From Bactrocera neohumeralis (lineage: Eukaryota > Arthropoda > Insecta > Diptera > Tephritidae): a stretch of 64,000 nucleotides of DNA. The stretch's first letter is position 1; every line of letters starts with the position of its first letter. The stretch covers positions 14,672,368 through 14,736,367 of the forward strand of contig NC_065919.1 of assembly GCF_024586455.1 (NCBI RefSeq), in the 5' to 3' direction. Position numbers and translations under genes: made by a program. This document shows positions 23,521 to 35,464 of the stretch, one piece after another. Below the pieces are notes generated by a model. The model ran no database searches, was not told where the DNA came from, and worked only from the letters and a program-made list of their open reading frames with translations.

Positions 23521-23689
23521 GAATGAAGACATGGAGTCACCAAAACAAACTCTGGTGGCATTTTCTCTGCCCACAAACCTGCGTTGGCGTTGTGGGTGGG
23601 TAGAAGCCATAGAATAGAAGGCAGTGAGTTTCATTACGGATAGATTAGAAAACTATTGTTGTTGTAGTAGCGGCAGAAAACACTGTGAC

Positions 23690-24205
23690 TTTACACTCTG
23701 ATAGCAGGCTGCCAATACTAGCTCACTAACTTTACGTTAAGGAATTTCTAATCGTTATAAATGGTATCGAGTCACTTTGTGATAAGATTAGTATGGGTGT
23801 CAGGTAACAGTGGAACTGTAATGTTGTTGAGTTGGCAAGGGAAGGTAGCCTCACTATTAGTGAAATGGGAACAGGTCTGTGTTCATCTCTCCCTGTGCGT
23901 ACTACTACTGGTTAGCTGGGCTTCGCGGAAGCTTGGCTGGTGTTAGGTTACCATCAGTTCATGCGCTATCGCAAGATCCTCTTGGACCCAGATCGATAGT
24001 GAGAGTTCTTTGCCCTCAGTTAGGTTAGCGTCTCCCTAGTTGTGGAATTTCTAACAGGTCATTGAAATATCGGCGTCCATGCCAAGGTTGAGAATCTAAC
24101 CACACGCCAGCCGCAAAAGCTGTATGGAAGAAGACGAGCTGGAATCATCTCAACTCTTCCTTCTGGATAGTCCCGTGTTGGCGAGTTCAGTTTAAATACT
24201 TGTCG
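23690..24205 (+). pseudogene. Non-LTR retrotransposon 3' fragment: RNase H and C-terminus
   Basis: Plus-strand remnant of an RNase H-bearing non-LTR element related to the copies at 16510-17280 and 37830-39045. In order it shows HSDSRLPILAH, ESLCDKISMGV and VWVSGNSGT (the RNase H 'WVPGHSG' region), then SWTQIDSESSLPSVRLASP, RLRI*PHASRKSCMEEDELE and SSQLFLLDSPVLAS, the Cys-containing tail of the ORF2 protein. Several frame changes and stops occur. It ends where an irritans mariner fragment begins in the same orientation near 24205. Confidence 0.8.
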
Positions 24206-24594
24206 GCTGGCAAGGCTATGGCGTCTGTATTTTGGGATGCGCATGGAAGCATTTTTATTGACTACCTTGAAAAACGAAGGACCATCAACAGCTACTGTTT
24301 CGCTAAGACAATGTACCGTGTCACAAATCAGTGAACACGGTAGCAAAAATCCATGAATTGGGCTTCGAATTGCTTCCGCATTTACTGGATTCTCTAGAAC
24401 TGGCCTTCAGCGACTATTTCCTGTTCTCAGATCTCAAAGAATGCTTGCTGGAAAAAATTTTGTCGAATGAAGAGATGATCGCTGAAAATGAAGCCTACTT
24501 TGAAGCGAAGGACAAATCGTACGACAGAAATGGTATCGAAATTTGGAGAGTCGTTATAATCGGTGTATTAACCTTGAAGATATTTTAGTTGTTT
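24206..24594 (+). pseudogene. Irritans-type mariner transposase, C-terminal third
   Basis: Begins with SAGKAMASVFWDAHGSIFID, then YLEKRRTINSYCF, after which the part holding the second catalytic Asp has been deleted. The frame from 24331 reads VAKIHELGFELLPHLLDSLE, LAFSDYFLFSDLKECLLEKI, NEEMIAENEAYFEAKDKSYD and NGIEIWRVV, closely following the carboxyl end of irritans-type transposases. The third catalytic Asp is kept (FSDYFLFSD) although the preceding SPDLAP is SLELAF. The frame ends at 24588 with a shifted tail. It is complementary in content to the 867-1595 fragment, which keeps the other end. Confidence 0.92.
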
Positions 24595-24647
24595 TTAAAT
24601 TGACCTGTTGTAGTAGTACAATTGCGATCTCTGGAACAGCCACCAAA

Positions 24648-24662
24648 CCTAACCTAACCTAA
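24648..24662. repeat. Short CCTAA triplet repeat
   Basis: Three tandem copies of CCTAA, the complement of the TTAGG unit of many insect telomeres. Flies lack such telomeres, and a stretch this short can arise at retrotransposon tails, so no telomeric origin is implied. Confidence 0.7.
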
Positions 24663-24739
24663 ATAGTCTCAGTCAATTTTGTACGGTATGGAATGAGGAA
24701 GATTTGTTGGAAGACGGAAATGACAAAATTATTTTGCCC

Positions 24740-25361
24740 CACAACCTCAGCTGCCTGACTAATAACGCATATTTTTCGTATTGACGAAGACATTCAGCTT
24801 GAAATGAGCCTCAACGCTGAAGATGATTTTTCGATGAAAATCCTGATCATTTTCTAGTTGTTGCTCAGCCCAATTCATGAACTTACGACGATTCTGGTGC
24901 TCAAGCGACTTCAGTTCTTGTGTCAATTTGATCTTGTAAGATGTAGGCCAAGATCTTTTCGCAAAATTTGCCAAAACGACGTTACAGAGTTGCCAAACGC
25001 TGGAGAACGACGAATGGAGACTGATTTGGATCTTCTCAATTGATGCGCTAGCGGCAGCAATATTCTTGACACTACGGGCACTTCTTTGTCTTACTGGCAT
25101 GTGTCTGGGGATTCAAATTTTTCCACTAGACGCTCAATTGTTGATTTGACAGGATTATTGGACGTAGCGCTCTTAAAGTTGAGGTCACTGACTTCGAATT
25201 TCGGTAGTAAATTTTAATAATTTCGACTCGTTGTTGGATATGTCTTTCCATGATAAAATGGCAAAACTTACTGCAGAAAAATGTCAAAAGAGCGGGAAAA
25301 AATATGGCGTCGTTTGCTGTCCCTATCAGTCTACTGTTGTAGCGTCGTTTTGAAAAAACTC
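24740..25361 (-). pseudogene. DD41D (rosa-like) transposase, 5' two fifths
   Basis: Minus-strand copy whose outer end lies near 25361 (GAGTTTTTTCAAAACGACG) and matches the 5' end at 14032. The leader carries GGGACAGCAAACGACGCCAT and TTGCCATTTTATCATGG. The start is an ATG near 25252 reading MERHIQQRVEIIKIYYR and KSVTSTLRALRPII, followed by a frame break. The next frame (25100-24759) gives PVRQRSARSVKNIAAASAS, YKIKLTQELKSLEHQNRR, WAEQQLENDQDFHRK and IIFSVEAHFKLNVFVNTKN. The last contains the first catalytic site with Asp replaced by Val (SVEAHF for SDEAHF). The second and third aspartates are missing. It is dead by truncation and by loss of this residue. Confidence 0.92.
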
Positions 25362-25539
25362 GTTGTATGTATTTTGTTTGTCTTACATGTATAAAAAGTG
25401 AAAAAGCATAATTATTACTCCATTCAAATAACACTTTAAAAGTTACTTCAGCCATTCATCAACATCGTATATTTTTTAGATATCGATATAAAATTTTGCA
25501 CCTGTTCTTTTCTCTGCTCATTTCTTGGAACAGCCTACA

Positions 25540-25800
25540 TAAGACTATTTTTACCTATAGCTGCTATATAAACTGAACGATCGGCATAAAGTGCTTGCAT
25601 GGAAGGGTTTGTCTTTAGACGAGATATCTTCACGAAATTCGACACGAGTTATTGGCTAAGGCAGCGCTGCAATCGGCAAAAAAATTGTTCAGATCGAGTC
25701 ACTATAACTTATAGCTACCATACTAACTGATCGATCAAAGTTCTTGTAAATAATCTTTTGTATTTGTGAAGGGTATTAAAGCTTCGGTGCAAATGAGTTT
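25540..25800 (-). repeat. Interspersed module with 154-bp monomers, copy 4 (inverted)
   Basis: Reverse-oriented. AACTGA marks of two monomers lie at about 25571 and 25725, exactly 154 bp apart. Between them are GAGATATCTTCACGAAATTC and CAAAAAAATTGTTCAGATCG. The family head closes the copy on the right as GAAGGGTATTAAAGCTTCGG near 25768-25787. Confidence 0.85.
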
Positions 25801-27999
25801 AATGTTTTTTCTTGTTTTTCATTTTGCTTAACCACACATCCAATGGAAATGTGAATTATGGAGTTTTTCAAATGTATTCTAAGCAGACGTTTAAGTGCAA
25901 TTATCTCTAAGCACTCGTATTTGTGCGTGTGTGTGTGTGTGTACGCGTGTTTGGGTATTGCACGCTGATTGGTGGCGCTAATGGCAACACCGCCAACACC
26001 GTGAGTGACTTGATTGAAGTTGCCGTCAGTTTCGATGCTTTTACAGTTGGCGGTTCCGGCGCTATTAACGGTTTCCACATCCTTCTTTTTAACGCTTTTA
26101 GCGCACCGAAGCGCACACATACACGTTGCGCGCAGAAACACATAGAACACCTAAATGTGCGCATGTATGCGTGTATGTGTGCGCGCAGTAATAATGCTGC
26201 GACAATTGCGGCAGGTGTGAACTTCTTGTGGTGACACACATTTCTTCGCTTCTCGCATTTCTTTCACTACTTATTCACATGAGTAGAAAACAAAAATATG
26301 AATACACGCAAGCATCTGCCATACAGACCGTATGAGCGTCACAAAAAACAACAAGAAAAAGCAAAAACAAGAAACACAACTTAAAAGTCGATGCCAAAGG
26401 AGCCGCTTGTAATATTGCTTGTGCCGCTCATGAAGGGTGTTTGCCACGCGAGGGTGGCACAAATATACGCGCTATAAGAACTAAATTCATCATAACCTCA
26501 AAGTGTGCGTTAAGGTTGCACTAATGAGCAAGAAATATACAAGCGCATGCATAGCGTTGACAACGCGACGATGCTGTAAGGCGGCAAACGTGCTCGTCGA
26601 ACGTGCTTCATGGGTGCCACACACGGCGTATGAGTAACACTCTGCTTTGCAACTGTTGACGTTTGAAGGCAAAAGTGAATGCGAATCACATGTATTTGCG
26701 AAGAACACACGTGCAAAAACAGAAGAATGCAACAAAAAAATTTGCTGCAAAATAGTGTCAACAAGCTAGCTAAAGTGTTGGCGTGTTATTTTCTCAGCAC
26801 TAACGACAACAACAACCACAACGCGAGTTGCAGTAACAAAAACGATACTTTAGTTTAATGGTAACTAAAGCAAAATAAGGGTAAATGATAAGAGTTAAGA
26901 AGTGTTACTCGAAGAGTAGTCAACGCTAATGCGTTGAAAGAGGTTAAACAAAACGAAAAAAAAAATAAATTATAAAGTTTTAATAACGGAATAAACAAAA
27001 AAGTTGACGTAATGTGCTTTAAGGCGGTAGTAAATGAAAATGAAGGTGCAATAAACATTTTCAGAGTTTATTTTCATATGTTTTTCATTGTGCTGAAATT
27101 GTTGTGCGAGAAAAGAATTTTATTATTCAAAAACCCTAAGCGTAGTGTTAGCACCAGGCAAGTAGTGAAGCGCGTTAACACTGGCGTGGTAGCACTAAGG
27201 CAAAGATGTATTGGTAAAACTAAAAAACCGCTGTTATTAATTAATATTTCTTATGCGATTTTTTTTAACCTTCAACTTTTTCGATTTGAGTTTTACTTCT
27301 AAACTTGCTGGTTTTGCATTAAGCTCACTGTCATTGTTGTTGTTGTTGTTTTTATACAGAAATTTTGGACAGAATAGCGGTTTGTAGCAAAAAATTTTCA
27401 AAATATTATATACAATTTATAGGCTTATTGATTTCAGCGTTCTATTCCTGCTATATTTCGTCGATTTATAGCCTAACTATAGGCGCAAGCACATTTACTT
27501 CAACAATATATACTCAAATGATCGGCTATGAATCAGTAAATGCAGTCGCTTGAATTCTACTACAATTGTTTATGTGCAATTGAATTACATTTGCGAAAAG
27601 TGGAGAAAAAAATGTACACCATACATGCTTCCACAATTGTTCGCATTACATCTACTCACATTACTCATACGCCACGTATTACGACACTCATCGTATTGCG
27701 AGCGGCTGGTAGTTAAGTGCAATCGTGCGAAATTTTACAATCTTTCTAAATATCGACAAACTTTATTTTGACAGCAGCCAGTAAGCAATGCTGCGGGTTC
27801 TGCCGAAACTTGGTTTATTGAGCATATAGGCACTTGGCGGGAACTTTATATACATATGTATAGCGTACTAGGTAATCGTTTGGACAAAAGTTAGATGAAG
27901 TTCATACTTAATTTTCAATAATTACATTTCCACCACTATTTCGTGATCTTTACAGCAAAAGCAAAAAAGTGTATATAATTTTTTTTTGTTTTTTTTTGA
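25801..27999. other. Unassigned interval
   Basis: No gene recognised. A GT-rich run at 25925-25942 generates overlapping open frames on both strands (up to 124 codons). The stretch 25960-26240 is GC-richer and has no stop in several frames, but no family signal or splice structure. A GTTGTT run lies near 27330-27350. Confidence 0.5.
25925..25942. repeat. GT dinucleotide microsatellite
   Basis: About nine GT units, interrupted once near the left end; it underlies overlapping open frames on both strands. Confidence 0.85.
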
Positions 28000-28790
28000 A
28001 CGGTCACTTTGTATGACAGCTATACGCAATAGTTATTCGATTTTGAAAATTCTTTCAAAAATTGTAGCGCTGTCTGCGAAAATAATTCAAGAGGAATTAC
28101 GTGAAGATAATTTTGCAAATAAAAAAGTTCTTCATACAAGAACTTTATTTTGATTGGTCAGTTTATATGACAGCTATATGCTATAGTTATCCGATTTTGA
28201 ATTTTTTTTTCAAAATTTGTAGCGTTGCCTTGGACAATAACCTATGACAAGTTTCGTTGAGATATATTCACAAATAAAAAAGTTTTTCATACAGAAATTA
28301 GATTCCGATCTTCGGTTTGTATGACAGCTATATGCAATAGTTATTCGATTTTGAAAATTCGTTCAAAAATTGTAGCGCTGTCTGCGAAAATAATTCAGGA
28401 GGGATTTCGTGAAGATAACTTTGCAAATAAAAAAGTTCTTCATACGAGAACTTTATTTGGATTGGTCAGTTTATATGACAGCTATATGCTATAGTTATCC
28501 GATTTTGAAATTTTTTTCAAAATTTGTAGCGTTGCCTTGGGCAATAATCTATGACAAGTTTCGTTGAGATATATTCACAAATAAAAAAGTTTTTCATACA
28601 GAAATAGATTTTGATCGGTAAGTTTGTATGACAACTATATCCAATAGTTAACCGATTTTGAAAAGCCTTTCAAAAATTATAGCGTTGTTTTACAAAATAA
28701 TTCGTGAGAAATTTCGTGCAGATAACTCTGCAAATGGAAAAGTTTTCCATACAAGCACTTGATTTGGGTTTGCTGGGTGTGTATAGCAAA
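28000..28790 (+). repeat. Five 154-bp monomers arranged as 308-bp dimers
   Basis: The monomer mark TATGACAGC (or TATGACAAC) occurs at about 28012, 28166, 28320, 28474 and 28627, spaced 154, 154, 154 and 153 bp. Alternate monomers are more alike than neighbours: monomers 1 and 3 share ATGCAATAG-type and AATTGTAGCGCTGTCTGCG, while 2 and 4 share ATGCTATAG and GTAGCGTTGCCTTGG. Monomer 5 resembles 1 and 3. This is a dimeric higher-order repeat of 308 bp built from the same unit as the dispersed modules, and it lacks the module's head and tail. Confidence 0.9.
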
Positions 28791-29639
28791 TGCCTTTCAT
28801 ATGTACAAATACACCAAACACTTGAATGGTGGAAGCTTCAATTTGGTGAATGTAAAACACTTAAAATAAGGCTGAATTGCGAAAGAAGTGCAAAAAGCGT
28901 ATATGCTGTGCGTGTGTGTGAAGGTATGTAATTCATATGCAAATATGTATAGCCCAGAAGTATGCAACATGCAAGGCATGTGAATGATAAGCAGTTGCTG
29001 CACGTGCGGCCTCAAAATGAAGCGCGTGCTTACCCACACACACATACACACACTCAAATGCATTAAGTTGTACACACATAGGTACATACAAAACCCAATG
29101 TGTCTGCGATTTAATACACACCCATAGGTATGTGTTTCTTTTTTACACTCAGTGGTATGTGTGGCATGACTTGCAAGTAGAGGTATTATATTGCTGGGCA
29201 TGTATGAATTTCATACGGCTTTTATGCTGTGCAGTTTTGAGTGCAGCACGTGACGGGTGCTTTTCTTGTTTAGTTGTTGTTATTGTTCGTATATTTCGTT
29301 TTCAACTATTCGCCGACTGCTTAACATGCAAGCAAATGTGACAACATGATTAAATGCAACAATAATAACAGCAATAGTTATAACAATAGCAACAACAATA
29401 GCAGCAACAACTAGTTAAAAAGTAAAATTGCACAAACAACAAGTGTAATAACACAGGAAACCGCAACAATATGCAGTTGAGCACATTGCGCAGGATTGCA
29501 GAACTCTCTTGGTTTCTGAGATTCCTTGGTTTCGACTTAAAATGGTTGGAAATACAAGCAGTTTATAAATCGCAATATGTTCATATAAAGTTTAGATTTT
29601 TTGTTAAAGTGACTACTATGTACTTTTTAGTATATACTA
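28791..29639. other. Unassigned interval
   Basis: No gene recognised. CA/TG-rich tracts near 29035-29055 and CAACAATAG-type sequence near 29360-29415 explain the open frames of up to 134 codons. Confidence 0.5.
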
Positions 29640-30300
29640 TATGTATTTTTAATTTTTTTTAAAAACATTTTTTGAAAAAAATATTTTTTTGAAAAAATTT
29701 AAAAAATATTTATTTTGACTACTACTTCTTAGTAGGTTATGTGTTCAAAAATTATTAAAAACTTTTTTTTTAATATTTCTTTTTTTGAAAACATTTTTTG
29801 AAAAAAATATTTTTTTGAAAAAATTTAAAAAATATTTATTTTGACTTAGTAGGTTATGTGTTCAAAAACTATTTAAAAAATTTATTTAAGTTTTTTGGAA
29901 AAATATTTTTTGAAAACTTGTTTGAATTCAATATTTGTTTTGAAAAATTTGTTCGAAAAAATAAAAAAATTTGTTCAGCCCTCATCATTAATCATTAAAA
30001 ATTTTTTGAAAAAATCTGTTTTGTAAATATTTTTTGAAAAAAAAAACAAAAGCAATAAAATTAAAAAAAATTTAATTAGTAGATGTGTTCGAAAACTATT
30101 TCAAAATTTTTTTTGGAAAAATGTTTTTAAAATTTTTTTTGGAAAAATATTTTTTAAAACATTTTTGAAAAAAAAGTTTTTTGAAAACATTTTTTTTAAT
30201 TGTTGTTTATTAAATTTTTTGGAAATATATTTTTTTAAAACTTTTTTTGAATTACATATTTGCTTTGAAAAAATAAAATTTGTTCAACCCTCATCATTAA
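29640..30300. repeat. A/T-homopolymer repeat region
   Basis: Almost pure A/T sequence made of alternating T-runs and GAAAAA words. A roughly 130-bp segment with TAGTAGGTTATGTGTTCAAA occurs at about 29730 and again near 29847. A longer-range copy is marked by TTCAGCCCTCATCATTAATC near 29974 and TTCAACCCTCATCATTAATC near 30277. The unit is a locally duplicated low-complexity sequence. Confidence 0.75.
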
Positions 30301-31349
30301 TCTTATTAAATTTGTAATTTTTCATGAAAATTTTTAATTTCCAGCTCTTTTCAAATAATTTTCAGACATCCATCGAAGTGCATTCGCATTCTCTGCTACA
30401 AACCAGAGAACATTCATACATACTATACAAACAGATACCATACACATTAATGCATTCCCAGCCATCATGCTGTTGTGCTATAAATTTGCTCTGCCGGTAA
30501 ATACGACTGTTGGCTGTGTTGAGGCGTAAAATTAAATTATTCCCCGATTATGCGATTGCATTTCACCGAAGTTTAGTGGAAAATTAGAGTTTGCGAATTT
30601 TGACAAATGATAATTTGAAAAACTATGCGCCTCATGCTGATGATTGATGGTGTGTGTGTGCTTTTAAATTTGTTAAACAAGTAATTTTCACGGCTGATTG
30701 CGAAAGTGCAGTGAAGTGCTCGAAATTCGTTGTTTTGTGCAGAGACAATTGTGCAAATTGCATTGCTGAGCGTTACTGGCACAAAGTGGAAAGCTTGATG
30801 AAATTTCAAGATGCGAAAAATGCGGAAAGCAAAAACGTAAAGTGGAAGATTTTTAATGGCAATATGATGGATGTGTAAAAAAAAAAATAATTGAATTAAT
30901 TGTATATGAATTAAATTAATTTTTATATTAATTAAATTAATTTTTACATTATTTCAATTAATTTACATTATTTCAATTAATTTTTATATTAATTAAATTA
31001 ATTTAATTTTTATAATTTTTGATTTCAGTTTTTGAGTTTCAATTTTTTGAATGAAAAATCTAATATTTCCGGGTATTTATGGAATGAGGAAGAATTTTTT
31101 TTTAATTTAAAAGAAAACGATATAGCCTTAGGTTTGTATACTTATTTTAGAGGAAACAGCTATTATATATAAATATTTTTGAAACAAAAGTAAGTAAGTT
31201 TTACCTTTAATTTTTAGGCATAAGCTCGATATGAAGAATATTCTTTAATTGTTGTTCTGAAAACAAAAGAAGATATAGCTTCAGTAATTTATATGATATG
31301 TGCATGTAAAATACATAAGAGCCTTAAGTAAATAAAAACAAATAACAAC
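30301..31349. other. Unassigned interval with AT palindromes
   Basis: No gene recognised. From about 30885 to 31030 overlapping TTAATTAAATTAATTTTTA words form imperfect AT palindromes. A 74-codon + frame (30654-30878) has no family signal. Confidence 0.5.
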
Positions 31350-32190
31350 AAAAAAGAGCGTATACTACGGATACAACGAATACCCTTTACATGGGCGTTT
31401 CTTATAGCATAAAACGGTATAAAAAGTAGTTTTTATAGATTTTTATCGGCCAGTTTGTATGCTAACTATACGCTATAATGGTCCAATCTAAATATATGTT
31501 AGGAGATTGCTTTGGATAATTATCCATACCAAATTTCGTGCAGATATCTTCTCAAACAAAAAAAAATTTTCTCACAAGGACTTGATTTTGAACATTCAGT
31601 TTATATGACAGCTATATGCTATAGTGATCCGATCAGAACAATTTCTTCGGAGATTGCATTATTGCTTTAGATAATAACCCGCTTCGAATTTAGTAAAGAT
31701 ATCGCGTAAAACAAAAAATTTTTTCTCACAAGGACTTGATTTCGGTCAGTCACTTTATATGACAGCTATATGCTATAGTCATCCAATCTGAAAAATGTTT
31801 TCGCAGCTTGTAGAACTGTCTTCAACAATAATATGTGCCAAATTTCGTTGAGACATCTCATCAAATGCAAAAACTTTCCATACAAGCACTTTATTCCGAT
31901 CGTTCAGTGTGCAACTCAACCACAAGCTATAGTGCTTCGACATCAGCCATTCCAACAAATGCGCAGTTTATTGAGAAGAGAAGGACGTGTGAAAAATTTC
32001 AGATCGATATCGCCAAAACCGAGGGGGTAGTCGCATGCCAGTAAATGGACAAGCAAACGGCGCTGACCAAATTGACACAACGCTTAACGCTGATCACTTA
32101 TATACATACATATATAAAATTTTGTTTGACATCTCCAAAGTTTTCATCTAGGTGTTAAGAACTTTGTGTCAAACTTAGCATGCCCTTTTG
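31350..32190 (+). repeat. Interspersed module with 154-bp monomers, copy 5
   Basis: One of the most complete copies. The head has AACAAAAAAGAGCG and AATACCCTTTACATGG. Monomer marks ATGCTATAG lie at about 31616 and 31770, exactly 154 bp apart, with earlier and later decayed monomers near 31470 and 31925. The tail reads GACATCAGCCATTCC, AAGAGAAGGACGTGTGAAAA and TTTCAGATCGATATC, later CAAATTGACACAACGC, GCTGATCACTTATATAC and AGGTGTTAAGAACTTTGTG. It is non-coding; small open frames at 31833-32044 are shadows. Confidence 0.85.
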
Positions 32191-33471
32191 CAGTGTATAT
32201 TTAATTAAATTAGCACTCTACAATATTGACCATTAGCAACCAGGCGTGAATAACAACAATAAGCTTCCCTTAAAAATTTGTCGAAATCTTATTTATATTT
32301 ATTTTTATACACGATACTTTTTTAGTCCTCTTTAAGGCTCTTCATTATTTGCACTTAAGTGATTGCGCTTCTAGCGGCAACACTGTGTGAGCATGCCACT
32401 GCGTATGAGTGCCGTAAATAAAGGTGTTAAAGTGGCTGCTGTGCTGCATACTTAATATGCGAATAAACATACGTACGTGTAGTCATACATGGCGATCCAC
32501 AGCTACACACACACACACACACAATACAATTGCATTGCTTGCCGCATTCATACAAGTATGTACATATATGCATTGCACCAATGTGCATAGTATCTCTCAC
32601 ATACTCACCCATTTGCATACATGCATATTTATAAGGCAGCACACCGCATATATTTACATTTATAATAAATTTCTTTAAAATCTTCTCATCTGCCACCCAG
32701 TATGTGCGTATGTGTGCACCACTTGCTGCTTGTCTTCCACTCTATTTGCATACATTTAGGAGTTTCTTGCCATTCTTCAATCGAAAGCTTTCCTTCCTGC
32801 TGCAACGCACGCTCTTTCGACTTACTTTTATTTGCACTCAGCTTTATTGGTTACCTGCTGTCATCTACCGTTAGCTATCCTGTGGCTTCTTGAGCAGCTG
32901 AATTGCTGCTTGCCGCACACTTTTTAGCTACTTGACATCCGGCTGGCATGGACCACAAGCCGAGCGGTTGCAAATGCTGCGGTTGGCAATCTTGGCCACT
33001 AAATATAGTCTGTACTGCAGCTTTCTCCATTTTATCTTTTAAAACTTAGCTTCATATGTTTGTGTAGTTGGCTTGTACTCGCAGCTGTTGTTTTCTTTGG
33101 ATCAAAGTGGTTCACCTGCTTGCTAATTTTGCTCTACCGATTGCTTTCGATTTTCCAACATTTTTGCAAATATCTTAAATTGTAGAGGAAGCTCTCGAAG
33201 AGTTCATACGATCATATTTGAAACAGTGAGCTAAATATTGTTTGAACTTCGTTGGTGTTAGTTGTGCGACTTTGATAAAAAATGTTGCCTACATTTAGGG
33301 TTGTGTAGTCATGCATTGAAAGCCGAGGCTATAGCCGTTTAAGCTTGATGCCGAAGAGAATTCGATCTTTTACTTTATATTATAAAACAGAAGATCATCG
33401 AATTATAATAAGTTTTTGTTTTAGTCCAGCGATTGTGTAGCTGGCTTGCAAATCACTTATCCAATAATCCT
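32191..33471. other. Unassigned interval
   Basis: No gene recognised. An AC microsatellite lies at about 32505-32523. The less AT-rich stretch 32700-33000 has short open frames without family features. Confidence 0.5.
32505..32523. repeat. AC dinucleotide microsatellite
   Basis: About nine AC units in an otherwise unassigned stretch. Confidence 0.9.
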
Positions 33472-34510
33472 TCTTCTTTATTGGCGTAGGCACCGCTTAC
33501 TCGGTTATAGAGGAATTTACAACAGCGCGCCAGTCGTTTTACCTTTTCGCTGCTTGGCGCCAATTGGAGCGAGGCCACATCCTGGTCTTTTCAACGGAGT
33601 AGAGGTCTTCCTCTTCCTCTGCATCCCCCAGAGCTTTCATCCATTCTGATGACATGACCCGGCCAGCGTAGCCGCTGTCTCCAAATTCGCTGAACTATTG
33701 TGTGTGTGTCGTCGTGTATCTCGTACAGCTCAACTTCCATCGACTGCGGCCCTCGCCGTTGCCAATACGCAAAGGACCATAAATCTTCCGCAAAACCTTA
33801 CTCTCGAACACTCCTAAGGACGACTCATCCGATGTTGTCGTCATCATAGCAGGACGGGGATGATGAGTGACTTTTAGAGTTTGGTCTTTACCCATTTGTT
33901 TCACTTCCTTATCCAGTCTTGAGAAAACAGTACTAACGGTAGCGGTTGTTAAGGCCAATGATATCAATATAATCGGTGCACGCCAGCAGCTGTACACTCT
34001 TATTGAATATTATACCCTCTTTAATTAGCTCTGTATTATTTTTTCCAATAATAGATTGAAAAAGTTACACGATAGGGAGTCGTCTTGTCTGAAACTTCGC
34101 TTAGAGGTTCTTCCCGATCTTGACGGAGCTCAACATCAGCTTACACAGCCGTATTAGGTTTGCGGGAATACCAAGTTCAGACATAGCGCATGGATCAGTT
34201 TTTTTCGTGCTGTTGAAAGTGGCTTTAAACTCAACGAAGTGGTGGTGCTTGTCGATCTTACTTTGACGGGTATTTTCCAAGATTTGGCGCATGGTGAAAA
34301 CTGTTTGAATGTAGATTTTCCAGATCGAAAGCCACACTGATAAGATCCAATCAGTTTGTTGACGATGGGCTTCAGTCTTTCAAACACTATGTTCGATAAA
34401 ACCTTTTTTTTTTGATATTAAGCAGGCTTATGCCAGGGTAAATGGCGCAGATTGTGGGGTCTTCCTTTTTGTGGATTGAACAGTGCACGCATAAGTTTCA
34501 ACCGTTGTTT
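33472..34510 (-). pseudogene. RTE-like non-LTR retrotransposon, internally deleted RT
   Basis: Minus-strand copy of the reverse transcriptase family also seen at 44620, 48080, 55815 and 59700. Near the left end of the RT it reads FERLKPIVNKLIGSYQCGFR and SGKS (34387 downward), then shifted frames with FVEFKATFNSTKKTDPC, SELGIPANLIRLCKLMLS and SVKIGKNL. A deletion joins DKEVKQMG directly to a segment near the C-terminus, so the central palm is shortened. The end has SDESSLGVFESKVLRKIYGP and LRIGNGEGRSRW. The 3' terminus on the left is the family's GAAG-type tail next to 33472. The clade is inferred from overall RT layout and the short-repeat tail. Confidence 0.85.
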
Positions 34511-35464
34511 ATGATTTCATACATTCCTTACTATTTAGAATATATTTCTGCCATAAAGGAGCTGCGCACAAAACTGATCAATTCGAAATCGATTTAAAAC
34601 AATGAAGGTTGCTTATTCGTCAAGCAGAAGTTTAACCACATAAAACAACTGTAAAAATTTGAGTCAGAAAAAAATTATTTTGCTTAATTTACTTCGCAAA
34701 TTTCCTTTATCCTCGTTTAGAATATTTCCAACTCAATAATTTCTCGTTTTCATATTTGTTGCTTGTTTGAAGAGTACGTTTTGATTGTGACTTTCCGATA
34801 AATATCTTTGCCAAATGCAATACTAAAACCCCTGTTGTGCCTCTTCTGTAGTTGCCTTCGGGCCAGAGAGTTGCTAAGAAGTATTGGCTTGGAAATAAAC
34901 GTCAAATCAAACACTAATACTTGCACATTCATCAAATACAGGAGTAAGGATGAGAAGGGGGATTATTTCGCATTTTATTATGTAATATTACCCAACTGCA
35001 TTGCAATTGCCACAGCAGAAGAGTAGAAGTTTCGCCACAAAACGAAGCCAATTTATTGGCTGCAACTTCTTGGCAATATATTTTATTGAATTTGTATAAG
35101 TATTTATTTACAAAATTGCAATTGCTACTGTTGATATTGCTGACAAACAATGCGAGAGCCGAGGGCATTCGAACTGAAGCGGAGCGTAGCAGTGCTTCGA
35201 GGGGCTATGGTAAGTAGAGTGATATCTGCAACTACGCAATTGTGGAGTGTTTCTTAGTGAATCTAAGTAGAACTTATTGCCTTGCGGATATATAACGGTT
35301 TATGTAACATATTGCAGTATTGGCAGCAATTGAGCGAGATTGTCAAAAGCATAAATTGTATACGATAATATTGTTTGCAGTGGTGAAGGTTTGGGGGCGA
35401 CAGGCGACGGTATTGTGAATACTTGATTAGAGAGAATCTATTGCTCAAGTGCCAAATTTAAAAT
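34511..35464. other. Unassigned interval
   Basis: No gene recognised. The frames of up to 78 codons are unsupported. Confidence 0.5.
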
